Part shown: positions 34,575-44,022 of the stretch, one piece after another | How the letters are laid out: each line of letters opens with the position of its first letter | How positions within the stretch are numbered: the stretch's first letter is position 1 | Origin: Paracoccaceae bacterium | GTDB lineage: Bacteria; Pseudomonadota; Alphaproteobacteria; Rhodobacterales; Rhodobacteraceae | Reading direction: 5' to 3' | Assembly (NCBI GenBank): GCA_019454225.1 | Contig: CP075370.1 | Location: 920,001-984,000, forward strand | DNA: 64,000 nt | The notes under the pieces: generated by a model | Told to the model about the DNA's origin: nothing | Seen by the model: only the letters and a program-made list of their open reading frames with translations | Databases searched by the model: none | Made by a program: the position numbers and the translations under genes

Positions 34575-36005
34575 ATGGCCGGTAACGACCCCTTCGCCGA
34601 GCCCGACGATTCGGAGCGGACAGTCATCCGCCCCAATCCCGGCGGACGCAGGGGCGCCCCTGCCCCGGCGGCGCAGCCCGGCGTCCCGAACTATCCGCAG
34701 CCCGCCCAGCCGCAGGCGCAGCCCCTGGGCTATGGCGTGCCGCAGCAGGCCCCCCCGCAGGCCGCCGCCGCGCCCGCCGCCAAGGCCGCAGAGGCGCCTA
34801 TCCAGTTGGCGATGACCGGCATGAATCGCCTGAATGCGGCGGCGGCGATGCTGTTCGCGCTTGTCAGCCGTATTCGCAACCGGGCGCAGCACATGGACCC
34901 CGACGCCTTGCGCGGCAAGGTCGTGGCAGAGGTGCGCGCCTTTGACAGCCGCGCCATTGCGGCGGGCATCGACCCGCAGCAGGTCAAGGTCGCGCGCTAT
35001 GCGATCTGCGCCACGATCGACGACGTGGTGCTGAACACGCCCTGGGGCGAACAGTCGAACTGGGCGCTGCAATCCATGGTGGGGACGTTCCACCGCGAAA
35101 CGGTGGGTGGCGACCGGCTGTATGACGTCCTGGCGCGGCTGGAAAAGGACCCGCCCAACAACATCGAACTGCTCGAATTCATCTACATGTGCCTGACCCT
35201 CGGCTTCGAGGGGCGGCTCCGGGTCGAACAGGGCGGCGTCGACAAGCACCTGACCATCCGTTCGGGCCTCGCACGCATCATCCGCGCGCAGCGCGGCCCG
35301 GTCGAACAGGATCTGTCGCCGCACTGGAAGGGGCTGGACAAGCCGCACCGGACGCTGTCCGCCTGGCGGCCGGTCTATCTGGCCGTGGGGGTTACCGCCC
35401 TGATCCTCTCGCTGATGTTCGGGGGGCTCAGCTATACGCTCGCCTACAACGCCGACCCGGTCATTGCGCGCATGATCGAGATCGACCGGCCCACGCCCCC
35501 GGTTCTCGACCGCCCGGCACCCCCGCCCCCGCCACCTCCGCCGCCCCCGCCACAGGAGGGCCCGACCCAGCTCGAACTTGTCGAGGGCTTCCTTGAGCCC
35601 GAGATCACCGAGGGTCTGGTCAAGGTATTCCAGGACCCCACGTCGCTGACCGTGCGCGTCAAGGGGCAGGGCATGTTCGGCTCCGGGTCGGACAAGTTGA
35701 CCAAGGGCTATGATGCCAAGATCGAACGGCTGGCCAAGGCGCTGAACGATCAGCCCGGGCGCATCCTGATCGTCGGCCATTCCGACAGCAGCCCGATCCG
35801 CACCGCGAAGTTCCCGTCGAACATGCACCTGTCCCTTGCCCGTGCCGAGTCGGTGCTGAAGCAGATGGAAAAGCATCTTGACGATCCCAAGCGCCTGTCG
35901 GCCGAGGGTCGGGCCGAGAAGGAGCCCATCGCCGACAACGACACGGCCGAGGGCCGTGCCGAGAACCGGCGGATCGAGATCGTCCTGTTGAAGGCTGAAA
36001 GCTGA
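34575..36005 (+). CDS. tssL: T6SS inner-membrane protein TssL with C-terminal OmpA domain
   Basis: The 476-residue protein has an N-terminal cytoplasmic extension with a TVIRPNPGGRR motif (Thr16), a DotU/IcmH domain (about 75-255), one membrane segment (about 266-292), a periplasmic Pro-rich stretch, and an OmpA-type peptidoglycan-binding domain (about 390-476, GHSDSSPI and NRRIEIVLL). It is thus the extended type of TssL. The ATG at 34575 follows GAGGATTGAGGA; upstream in-frame codons overlap tssK. Its stop overlaps tssM by one base. Thr16 corresponds to the threonine phosphorylated in Agrobacterium TssL. Confidence 0.94.
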   Translation: MAGNDPFAEPDDSERTVIRPNPGGRRGAPAPAAQPGVPNYPQPAQPQAQPLGYGVPQQAPPQAAAAPAAKAAEAPIQLAMTGMNRLNAAAAMLFALVSRIRNRAQHMDPDALRGKVVAEVRAFDSRAIAAGIDPQQVKVARYAICATIDDVVLNTPWGEQSNWALQSMVGTFHRETVGGDRLYDVLARLEKDPPNNIELLEFIYMCLTLGFEGRLRVEQGGVDKHLTIRSGLARIIRAQRGPVEQDLSPHWKGLDKPHRTLSAWRPVYLAVGVTALILSLMFGGLSYTLAYNADPVIARMIEIDRPTPPVLDRPAPPPPPPPPPPPQEGPTQLELVEGFLEPEITEGLVKVFQDPTSLTVRVKGQGMFGSGSDKLTKGYDAKIERLAKALNDQPGRILIVGHSDSSPIRTAKFPSNMHLSLARAESVLKQMEKHLDDPKRLSAEGRAEKEPIADNDTAEGRAENRRIEIVLLKAES

Positions 36006-39000
36006 TGATCCGGAAGGTCCTCTATCTCGCGCTCCGCTCGACCTATGCGCTGATCTGGCTGGTCACGCTCACGCTTGCGGTCTGCCTCTGGATGTTCGGC
36101 CCGTTCATCGTGCTGGGGGAATGGGACCCGTTCGCCGACCCGATGGACCGCATCATCTGGATCGGCGGCCTGCTGGGCTTCGCCCTCTTCCTGACCATCC
36201 TCATCTGGTTCCTGCGCCGCCGTCGCGACCGCAAGATGAACGAGGACATCGTCGCCTCGACCGAGACCGACGACGAAGAGGATGACGGCGTCCAGTCGGA
36301 AGCCGAGGAAATGCGCCAGAAGCTGCGCACGGCCCTCGCGCAGCTGCGCAAGTCAAAGATGGGCTCGAAAAGCCTGTACGAGCTTCCCTGGTATGTGATG
36401 ATCGGTCCGCCGGGGGCGGGCAAGACCACGGCCATCGTGAACTCGGGCCTGAAGTTCCCTCTGGTCGAGGAATTCGGGCAGGCCAGCATCGGCGGCGTCG
36501 GCGGCACCCGCAACTGCGACTGGTGGTTCACCGACAACGCCGTGATGATCGACACCGCCGGGCGCTACACCACCCAGGAAAGCGACGCCGAGGCCGACAA
36601 CCAGGGCTGGCTCAACTTCCTGACGCTGCTCAAGAAGCACCGCAAGCGGCAGCCGATCAACGGCGCGATCATCGCGATTTCCCTGTCCGACCTGTCGATG
36701 CAGGACGAGGTCACCCAGGCAGGTCACGCCCGCGCCATCCGCCGCCGCCTGCACGAACTGCGCGAGAAGCTGGGCGTGCGCTTTCCGGTCTATGTGATCT
36801 TCACCAAGGCCGACCTCATCGCGGGCTTCACCGAATTCTACGACAATCTGGGGAAAGAGGCGCGCGAGCAGGTCTGGGGCTTCACGCTGCCCTTCGAGAA
36901 GGCGCGGGCCAACGTCTCGCCCGTCGCGGCCTTCGACGATGAATTCTCGCTGCTCCTGACGCAACTGAACGCGCAAAGCCTGGAACGTCTTCAGTCCGAG
37001 ACCGACCATCAGCGGCGCAGCCTGGTCGCGGGCTTCCCGGGCCAGGTCGCGTCGGTCCGGCAGGTGGCGCGCGATTTCCTGAACGAGGTGTTCCAGGACA
37101 ACAAGTTCAGCGAACGTCACATGCTGCGCGGCGTCTATTTTGCCAGCGGCACGCAGGAAGGCACGCCGATCGACCGCCTGATGATGGGCATGGCGCGCAC
37201 CTTCGGCATCGGCCGGCAGGCCATCGGTTCGGGCAAGGGAACCGGCCGCAGCTATTTCCTGACCCGCCTGTTCGAGGGCGTGATCTTCCGCGAGGCCGGG
37301 CTCGTGTCGTCCGACGACAAGGTGGAACGCCGCTACAAGATCGCACGCGGGCTGGCCATTGCCGCCACCCTGGTGGCGGCGGTCGCGGCGGGCGGCATCT
37401 GGCTGCGCAGCTTCCTCGGCAACCAGGCCCTGATCGCGGAAACCACCGAACGGATGAAGGCCTACGACACGGCCGCCTCGGTCATTCCGCCAAGCCCCGT
37501 GGGCGACAGCGACATCGCGACCACCGTTCCCGCCCTGAACATCCTGCGCGGCCTTCCGTCGAACCCGCTCGCGGGCGATGTGCCCCCGGCGGGCACGCTG
37601 GGCTACGGCCTCTATCAGGGCCGCATCATCGGCGCGAGCGCGGGCCAGAGCTATCGCGCGGCGCTGAACCAGCATCTGCTGCCGCGCCTGCTGCTGCGTC
37701 TCGAAAACCAGATGCAGGGCTCGATGAGCAATCCGGAATTCCTGTACGAGGTGCTGAAGGTCTACCTGATGCTCGGCCAGCAGGGCCCGCTGAACGCCGA
37801 ACTCGTGCGCGAGTATCTTGTGAACGACTGGAACGCCTCGTTCACCGGGATCGGCGCGGAAGAGCTGAAGACCAGCCTGCGCCTGCATCTGGACGCCCTG
37901 ATGTCGCAGCCGATGCAGAAGATCGCGCTGAACGGCCCGCTGGTCGAACAGGCACAGGATATCCTGTCGCAGATGCCGATGGCGCAGCGCATCTACAACG
38001 GCATCATCAACAGCCCGAAGGCGCTTGAACTGCCGAAATGGCGGATCACCGATGTCGGTGGCCCGGCTGTGGATCGGGTGTTCGTGCGATCCTCGGGCAA
38101 GCCCCTGAACGAGGGGATCGAGGGCATCTACACCTACGACGGCTTCAACAACGTCTTCCTGGGCGAGGCCCTTGGCGTGTCGCGCAGGTTGCAGAGCGAG
38201 GCCTGGGTCCTGGGCGAAAAGAACGTCGCCGTGCAGTCCGAGGTGGCAATCCTCGCGGTCGCGCGGGATGTGCTCGATCTCTACTACAACGACTTCATCG
38301 CGCGCTACGAAGGCATCCTGTCGGACGTCGACATCATCCCGATGTCCTCGATGAGCCAGGCCGTCGAGGTCACCAACGTCCTGTCCGGTCCCACCTCGCC
38401 GCTGGTCAACCTGCTGATGGCCGTGGCGCAGGAAACCCGCCTGACCGAGGATCGCAACATCGTGCCCGGTGCCGCCGTGGGCGAGGGCATCTCGGCCGCC
38501 GCAGGCATCGAACTGCGCTCGATGCTCAGCGCCCAGGCGGCGGTGTTCATCAACGCGCTCGAGGCGGCGAACCCGGGCGGGCCCAAGCCCAAACCGCCGG
38601 GAGTGTTTGTCGAGGAACGCTTTGCCTGGCTGCACACCCTTGTCGCGCGTACCGACAACCAGCCATCGCAGCTCGACCAGCTGCGCGTGATCCTGGAAGA
38701 GGTGTACCGCGAGATGTCGCGCCTTGCGATCACCTCGGGCGCAGGTGGCCTGGTGGCACCCAACCAGGATTCCGCGCTGATCGAACTGATCCAGTTGACC
38801 CAGCGGCTGCCCGGGCCGATGCAGCGCTGGACATCGCAGATCGCGGCCGGTTCCTCGGGCGTCAGCGCCGAAGGCACCCGGGCAACGGTCAATGCCAAGT
38901 GGCAGGCGCAGGTTCTGCCTGTCTGCGAACAGTCGTTCGCAGGTCGCTACCCGTTCAACCGTCGCTCTGCCTCGGAGGTGGGGATCGCCGATTTCACCCG

Positions 39001-39583
39001 GATGTTCTCGCCCGGGGGCCTGCTGGACACGTTCTTCAACGAGAACCTCGCGCAGTTCGTCGATACCCGGACCCGTCCCTGGACCTTCAAGCAGGTGAAT
39101 GGCGCCGATCTCGGCATGGCCCCGGCAGCGCTTGAGGCATTCATGCACGCGGCCGACATCCGTGCGGCCTTTTTCCCGCAGGGTCCGGTTCCCGCCGCAC
39201 GGTTCAGCGTCACGCCCTCCGCGGTCGATCCGAATGCAACCTCGGTGACGCTCGAGATCGACGGCGCCGCGGCCAAGCTGACGCAGGGCGACGGGCAGCC
39301 CCCGCCAACCGGCGTCGTCTGGCCCGGTGCCGCCGGCTATGGACGGCTGACCTTCGAGCCGCCGCTTCAGGGCGTCGAGAACGCGCTGCGGCGCGACGGG
39401 CCCTGGGGCTGGTTCCGCCTGCTCGACAGCGCCGAGATCCGCAATACCGACGTGAATGAACGCAAGCGTTTGATTTTCAAGGTGGGGGGCCGTGTGGCGA
39501 TCTTCTTCATGCAGTCGGACTCGGCGCTGAATCCCTTCGCGCTGCCCGCGCTCTACAAATTCTCCTGTCCGAAGTCCTTTTGA
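36005..39583 (+). CDS. tssM: T6SS inner-membrane protein TssM (IcmF/VasK)
   Basis: A 1192-residue TssM with two N-terminal membrane segments (about 10-38 and 47-68) and a cytoplasmic NTPase-like domain with an intact Walker A GPPGAGKT (134-141) and MIDTAGRY as Walker B region. A third membrane segment lies at about 449-470, followed by a large periplasmic domain. It forms the trans-envelope channel with TssL. The Walker A is retained, so ATP binding is possible. tagF overlaps its stop by one base. Confidence 0.95.
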   Translation: MIRKVLYLALRSTYALIWLVTLTLAVCLWMFGPFIVLGEWDPFADPMDRIIWIGGLLGFALFLTILIWFLRRRRDRKMNEDIVASTETDDEEDDGVQSEAEEMRQKLRTALAQLRKSKMGSKSLYELPWYVMIGPPGAGKTTAIVNSGLKFPLVEEFGQASIGGVGGTRNCDWWFTDNAVMIDTAGRYTTQESDAEADNQGWLNFLTLLKKHRKRQPINGAIIAISLSDLSMQDEVTQAGHARAIRRRLHELREKLGVRFPVYVIFTKADLIAGFTEFYDNLGKEAREQVWGFTLPFEKARANVSPVAAFDDEFSLLLTQLNAQSLERLQSETDHQRRSLVAGFPGQVASVRQVARDFLNEVFQDNKFSERHMLRGVYFASGTQEGTPIDRLMMGMARTFGIGRQAIGSGKGTGRSYFLTRLFEGVIFREAGLVSSDDKVERRYKIARGLAIAATLVAAVAAGGIWLRSFLGNQALIAETTERMKAYDTAASVIPPSPVGDSDIATTVPALNILRGLPSNPLAGDVPPAGTLGYGLYQGRIIGASAGQSYRAALNQHLLPRLLLRLENQMQGSMSNPEFLYEVLKVYLMLGQQGPLNAELVREYLVNDWNASFTGIGAEELKTSLRLHLDALMSQPMQKIALNGPLVEQAQDILSQMPMAQRIYNGIINSPKALELPKWRITDVGGPAVDRVFVRSSGKPLNEGIEGIYTYDGFNNVFLGEALGVSRRLQSEAWVLGEKNVAVQSEVAILAVARDVLDLYYNDFIARYEGILSDVDIIPMSSMSQAVEVTNVLSGPTSPLVNLLMAVAQETRLTEDRNIVPGAAVGEGISAAAGIELRSMLSAQAAVFINALEAANPGGPKPKPPGVFVEERFAWLHTLVARTDNQPSQLDQLRVILEEVYREMSRLAITSGAGGLVAPNQDSALIELIQLTQRLPGPMQRWTSQIAAGSSGVSAEGTRATVNAKWQAQVLPVCEQSFAGRYPFNRRSASEVGIADFTRMFSPGGLLDTFFNENLAQFVDTRTRPWTFKQVNGADLGMAPAALEAFMHAADIRAAFFPQGPVPAARFSVTPSAVDPNATSVTLEIDGAAAKLTQGDGQPPPTGVVWPGAAGYGRLTFEPPLQGVENALRRDGPWGWFRLLDSAEIRNTDVNERKRLIFKVGGRVAIFFMQSDSALNPFALPALYKFSCPKSF

Positions 39584-40266
39584 TGACCGCGCGCTTCGGA
39601 GCCTTCGGCAAATTTCCGGCACTGGGTGATTTCTTCCGGCTGGACCTGCCGCAGGGGTTTGTCGACCCCTGGGACCGCTGGTTGCAGGACGGCATCGTCG
39701 CCGCGCGGTCGACCCTGGGCGAGGCATGGCAGGATTGCTATTTCTCGGCACCGATCTGGCGCTTCACCCTGGCGCCGGGCATTGCCGGGGCCTCGGGCTG
39801 GATCGGCGTCATGATGATGTCCGTCGACCGCGTCGGGCGGCAGTTCCCGCTGACGCTGGTCGCGGGTCTCGCCGACGAACAGCCCGCCATGCTGGAACAT
39901 TTCCGCCAGCAATCGACATTCCTGGAGCTGGAGCATCTCGCACTCGACGCGCTTGAGGACGGCATGACGCGCGAGGTGCTGTCGGGCCGTCTGGCCGCCA
40001 TCGCCCTCGATCCCCCGGGTGCGCCGGTTCGCCTTGCGATCGCGCCGGGTGGCCTGACGATGCAGGGCGCCAGCCCGGGTCAGGCCGGCGCGGCGGTTGC
40101 CGCGCAGCTGGCCGGTGCGCGGTTCCGCCGCCCGTCGGTGTGGTCCGCCGATCTGGATGGCGCGACGCGGCTCATGGTCTGCGAGGGGTTGCCTGCCGGG
40201 GGGCAGATGCTGGGCCTGTTCGACATGGGCGCGCAGGTCTGGCAGGCGCCAGAGGAGGCCGCGTGA
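39583..40266 (+). CDS. tagF: T6SS-associated regulator TagF (DUF2094)
   Basis: A 227-residue TagF-family protein beginning TARFGAFGKFPALGDFFRL, with WIGVMMMSVDRVGRQFPLTL. TagF represses T6SS activity post-translationally, in Agrobacterium and Pseudomonas by acting on Fha, independently of the kinase. Both its start and its stop overlap neighbours by one base (TGATG), placing it in the tssM-tagF-pppA coupled block. Confidence 0.9.
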   Translation: MTARFGAFGKFPALGDFFRLDLPQGFVDPWDRWLQDGIVAARSTLGEAWQDCYFSAPIWRFTLAPGIAGASGWIGVMMMSVDRVGRQFPLTLVAGLADEQPAMLEHFRQQSTFLELEHLALDALEDGMTREVLSGRLAAIALDPPGAPVRLAIAPGGLTMQGASPGQAGAAVAAQLAGARFRRPSVWSADLDGATRLMVCEGLPAGGQMLGLFDMGAQVWQAPEEAA

Positions 40267-40997
40267 TGACCATCCCGATGATGCGCCCGGGCCTGCGGTA
40301 TTCCGCCCGCACCCATGTCGGCCGCGTCCGCAAGGTGAACGAGGATTCCATCCTCGCCCTGCCGGATCAGCGGATCTGGGTGGTGGCCGATGGCATGGGC
40401 GGGCACGAGGCGGGCGATTTCGCCAGCCAGACGATCACCGAGACCGTCGCCATGATCCCGACCGATCTGGAACCGGGCGAGCTGATGCGGGAACTCCGCA
40501 CCGCGATCATGCGTGCCAACACCGTGATCCACGAGGCTGCGACCACCCGGTTCCATGGCACCGTGGGCTCGACCGTCGTGGCGCTGATCCTGACCGACAC
40601 GCATTTCGCAACGCTCTGGGCCGGTGACAGCCGGGCCTACCTGCTGCGCGACGGCACGATCCAGATGCTGACCACCGACCATTCGGTCGTGGGAGAGTTC
40701 GTGGCGGCAGGGCAGATGACCTGGGACGAGGCCGAACATCACCCGCAGTCGAACGCGATCACCCGCGCGGTCGGCGTCGACGCCGCGCTTGATCTCGACA
40801 AGGTGCGCGGCGAGGTGCAGCCGGGCGACCGCTTCCTGATCTGCTCGGACGGCCTGACCAAATACGCAGGCTTCGCCACCCTTGAACGCATGCTGACCAA
40901 TGCGCCCATCGAGACGGTCGTGGACCGCCTGATGAACCACGCCCTGTCTTCGGGCGGTGGCGACAACGTGTCGGTGATCGTGGTCGACGTTCCCTGA
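40266..40997 (+). CDS. pppA: PP2C-family Ser/Thr phosphatase PppA
   Basis: The 243-residue protein has the PP2C metal-binding motifs: NEDS near the N-terminus, VVADGMGGHEAG, LWAGDSRAYLLRDG, CSDGLT and GGGDNVSVIV. In T6SS loci PppA removes phosphate from PpkA targets and resets the apparatus. The ATG at 40266 overlaps the tagF stop; an upstream in-frame start would lie inside tagF. It is the last gene of the plus-strand T6SS block and faces ppkA. Confidence 0.93.
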   Translation: MTIPMMRPGLRYSARTHVGRVRKVNEDSILALPDQRIWVVADGMGGHEAGDFASQTITETVAMIPTDLEPGELMRELRTAIMRANTVIHEAATTRFHGTVGSTVVALILTDTHFATLWAGDSRAYLLRDGTIQMLTTDHSVVGEFVAAGQMTWDEAEHHPQSNAITRAVGVDAALDLDKVRGEVQPGDRFLICSDGLTKYAGFATLERMLTNAPIETVVDRLMNHALSSGGGDNVSVIVVDVP

Positions 40998-41030
40998 AAG
41001 CTCAGGCCCCGAACGCCCCCGCGCCGCGCG

Positions 41031-43175
41031 TCAGGGCGCGGCAGGGGCGCTGCGCGCCGACTCGGTCGTCAGGATGCGCGAATCCACCGAGAACAGCGAC
41101 ACCGGCCCGTCCTCCTGCGCCGCAAGCGCCGAGGCAAAGCTCGCCACCGATTCCGACATCGGCCGCAGCACCTCGAACACCTGCCGGGGCGCGTGCAGCA
41201 CCACGATCTTGGATTTGCCCATGATGCTGTCATCCACCAGAAAGGCCATGCGCGGCGTGCCCTGCGCCTCGTCCAGCGAATAGGCCACCCGCACCGTCAC
41301 CTCGCCAGCCTGCCCGTTCCGCAGGCTGGCCACGTCATTCTCGGGCCGGTTCAGGTTTGGCAGCAGGTGAAACACCGTGCCGGTCACATCCACGATGGCG
41401 ACCCACAGGTTGCCATCCGTCACATCGGCCGGGATCACCACGTCGATCACCGGATTCTCGCCCACATAATAGCGCGCGGCGGGGTTGGGGTCGGGCCGGT
41501 CGCCGAAGCCGAAGATCACCTTGAACCCGCGCGACGGCGCGCGCGGCAGCGCCGCCTCGATGCTGCACAGCGTCGGGTTCAGGATCTCCACGTCGATCAG
41601 GGCGGTCCGCTCGCCGATCGCCGCCGTCAGCGCGTCGAACAGCTTCAGCCGCCCGGCCTCGGTCGCCATCCGTCCGGTCACCACGATCCGGGCCCCTTCG
41701 CCCCAGCCGGTCGGCGGTGGCGGATCATGGGCCAGCGGCCCGCAGTCCTGATGCGCGGCCACGATCGGCGCCACCACATCGTCGGTCAGAAAGGTCGGCC
41801 GCACGCCGATGTCGGGTTCGATCACGATGGGCCCCGGGGTGGCGGCCAGCGCGGCGATCACGGCATCCCGCGCCGCCCGGTTCAGCGCCGTCCCCGATAC
41901 CCGCGCGCTGTTGTCCGTCACCGCGACCTGCCACTCGGGCAGGGGTTCGACCGCCGCCGCAATCGCCAGCACGCCAACGCCCCAGCCCTCGGAAATCGCG
42001 CCCTGCGCCAGTGACACCTCCGCGGTCCCGCCCGTCGCCGCGGCACGCTCGGTCAGGGCGGCCTGCGTGGCCTCGTCCGGCGCGTGGCCGCTGATCCGCA
42101 GCGGCGCGTCGGCCGCCTTGTCCATCGTCAGCACATAGGGGCTGGCCACCGGCAGGGCAGGGGTCATGAACCGGTCGAGCGTCCCGGTCCACCAGGCCGC
42201 ACCGCCACCCCCCGCAACAGCCAACAGCAGCAGCACCAGAACCATGCCGGCACGCGACTTGCGCGGCGGCGGCTCCGCAGGCGGCACCACAGTGGCCATC
42301 TTCACGGGCGGCGTGGTCGGTCCGTGCGCCGACAGGTTGCGCGGCGGCTGCCAGGTGGGGTCGATGCGGCGCAGCACATCCGCCATGGTCTGCGGTCGCG
42401 CGGCCGGGTCGGGCTGGGTCAGCGCCGCGATCAGCCCGCGCAGCGGCTCGGGCACCCCGGTCACGTCCGGCGCCTTGGTCTTGATGTTCAGCATCTCGAC
42501 CGGGTTCGACCCCAGGTCGGGTGTCCGCCCCCGGAACGCGGCCAGCAGCGTGGCGCCCAGGGCGTAGATGTCGGACCGCTGGTCGGTCCGCCCGTGCAAC
42601 TGCTCGGGCGCGGCATAGGCATATTTTCCGGCGAACTCGTTCCCGACAATCGTCTCGGCGCCCGGCGTGTCGTCCTTGGCGATGCCGAAATCGATGATCA
42701 CCGCCTCGGCCGGGTCGCCACCCCGCAGGATGATGTTGTCGGGCGACAGGTCGCGGTGCACCACCCGTGCGGCATGGGCCACCACAAGGCCCTCGGCGAC
42801 GCGCGCCGCGATGACCATCAGGTCATCGGCGGGCACCGGCCCCTTCGCCATCAGCCGGTCCAGCGTCGGCCCCTCGACATAGTCCATCACCAGATAGACA
42901 TGACCCTCGGGGGTGCGGTGGTTTTCCGAATAGCGCACCACGGCGGAATGGCGGATGTCACGGATCGCCTCTTCCCGCGTCATCAGCCGCAGATAGGCCT
43001 CGTCCTTCGCCAGTTCTGCCTTCAGCACCTTGATCGCGACCAGCCGCCCCGAAATCTCGGACCGCGCCCGATACACCTCGGACGTGCCACCACGGCCCAG
43101 CACCGTCTCGATGCGGTAGGTGTTGTTCAGAACGTCGCCCGGGCGGAAGATGTCGGCGGCGATGGATGGCTGCAT
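41031..43175 (-). CDS. ppkA: Membrane Ser/Thr kinase PpkA
   Basis: A 714-residue protein with a Hanks-type kinase domain (about 20-275): GRGGTSEV loop, Lys49 in AIK, HRDLSPDN (Asp142), DFG at 162-164 and APEQLHG. One membrane segment (about 308-329) is followed by a large periplasmic part whose end (about 540-700, with VIDVVIPADVTDGNLWV) resembles the DUF4384-type region of PpkA proteins. The usual Lys two residues after the catalytic Asp is Ser here. It is convergent with pppA and lies 30 bases downstream of the OmpA gene. Confidence 0.92.
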   Translation of the reverse strand: MQPSIAADIFRPGDVLNNTYRIETVLGRGGTSEVYRARSEISGRLVAIKVLKAELAKDEAYLRLMTREEAIRDIRHSAVVRYSENHRTPEGHVYLVMDYVEGPTLDRLMAKGPVPADDLMVIAARVAEGLVVAHAARVVHRDLSPDNIILRGGDPAEAVIIDFGIAKDDTPGAETIVGNEFAGKYAYAAPEQLHGRTDQRSDIYALGATLLAAFRGRTPDLGSNPVEMLNIKTKAPDVTGVPEPLRGLIAALTQPDPAARPQTMADVLRRIDPTWQPPRNLSAHGPTTPPVKMATVVPPAEPPPRKSRAGMVLVLLLLAVAGGGGAAWWTGTLDRFMTPALPVASPYVLTMDKAADAPLRISGHAPDEATQAALTERAAATGGTAEVSLAQGAISEGWGVGVLAIAAAVEPLPEWQVAVTDNSARVSGTALNRAARDAVIAALAATPGPIVIEPDIGVRPTFLTDDVVAPIVAAHQDCGPLAHDPPPPTGWGEGARIVVTGRMATEAGRLKLFDALTAAIGERTALIDVEILNPTLCSIEAALPRAPSRGFKVIFGFGDRPDPNPAARYYVGENPVIDVVIPADVTDGNLWVAIVDVTGTVFHLLPNLNRPENDVASLRNGQAGEVTVRVAYSLDEAQGTPRMAFLVDDSIMGKSKIVVLHAPRQVFEVLRPMSESVASFASALAAQEDGPVSLFSVDSRILTTESARSAPAAP

Positions 43176-43205
43176 TCTCGGCGTCCGGGCGTCTGGGTCT
43201 GCGGA

Positions 43206-43853
43206 TCAGCTCAGCGCCTGGAACTCGACCCGGCGGTTTTCCTCGCCACGCGGATCGTCCGGATTCGACAGATACCGCTTGCCGACGCCCACGGCCTGCA
43301 GCCGCTCGCCGTCGATCCCGCAATCCGACACCAGATGACGCTTCACCTCCTCGGCGCGCAGCAGCGACAGCTTGTCGTTGTAGGTATCCGTCCCTGCCGC
43401 GTCGGTATGGCCGACGATGCGGAACATGGCCACATCGACCGCCTTCATCGCAAGGCAAAGCTGGCTCAGCTTCGTCGCCTCGCTTTCGCGCAGCACCGCG
43501 CTGTCGAAGTCAAAGGCGATGCGGATGTTCACCTGGTCCTCCGCGTCAAGCTCGGCATAGGCCACCGGCACCAGCACCTCCGCATCCGACGCGGCGGAAA
43601 CCACCGTGCCGCCCTGCGCGGGCGCGGTGACGGCCGCCACCGAGGTGGCGACGCCGGTCGTCACGCCGACGCCGGCCGACGCCGAAACGCCGGTTCCGGG
43701 CGCGAGCTTCAACCCGCGCGACTTCTGCCGCTGGAACAGCGCCTGCAGTTCGGCGGCCGTGGCATTCGTGGCATCGGCGGACTGCGCGGCCGCAGGGGCG
43801 GCAAGACCCGCGGCGACGGCAAGGGCGATCATGGAAAAACGCAAGGACAGCAT
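43206..43853 (-). CDS. OmpA-family periplasmic/outer-membrane protein
   Basis: A 215-residue protein with a signal peptide (MLSLRFSMIALAVAAGLAAP, cleavage after AAAQS-type sequence) and a C-terminal OmpA domain with FDFDSAVLRE, VGHTDAAGTDTYN and RRVEF, which binds peptidoglycan. There is no lipobox cysteine, so it is not an obvious TssJ replacement lipoprotein. The ATG at 43853 begins the signal peptide; an earlier in-frame start adds eleven unlikely residues. It is upstream of ppkA in the same orientation and probably in the same operon. Confidence 0.85.
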   Translation of the reverse strand: MLSLRFSMIALAVAAGLAAPAAAQSADATNATAAELQALFQRQKSRGLKLAPGTGVSASAGVGVTTGVATSVAAVTAPAQGGTVVSAASDAEVLVPVAYAELDAEDQVNIRIAFDFDSAVLRESEATKLSQLCLAMKAVDVAMFRIVGHTDAAGTDTYNDKLSLLRAEEVKRHLVSDCGIDGERLQAVGVGKRYLSNPDDPRGEENRRVEFQALS

Positions 43854-44022
43854 GGTTTGGGCCTCTCGGCTGGGCGTAATGCTCAAATCCTATACCAACG
43901 TGCAGTGCGACGCTACTGTGATGGGCGGCAGCCTGCCCAACTTGGCGTGAACCGGCCCATCCGCCCGCAGAATCACGATGCTTTCGGTTCCCTTGGCGTT
44001 TCTGCGGCGATATAGTCGCGCC

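Noticed and set aside
36353-39751. Long antisense open frame over tssM
   Set aside because: Same reason as above: the TssM reading is unambiguous and the antisense protein resembles nothing.
41019-41041. Terminator between pppA and ppkA
   Set aside because: The CCGCGCC/GGCGCGG stem overlaps the ppkA stop codon, has a nine-base loop and no T-run. It is too weak to list as a feature.
43206-43853. OmpA-family protein as a TssJ substitute
   Set aside because: It has a normal signal peptide without a lipobox cysteine and no TssJ-like beta-sandwich pattern.
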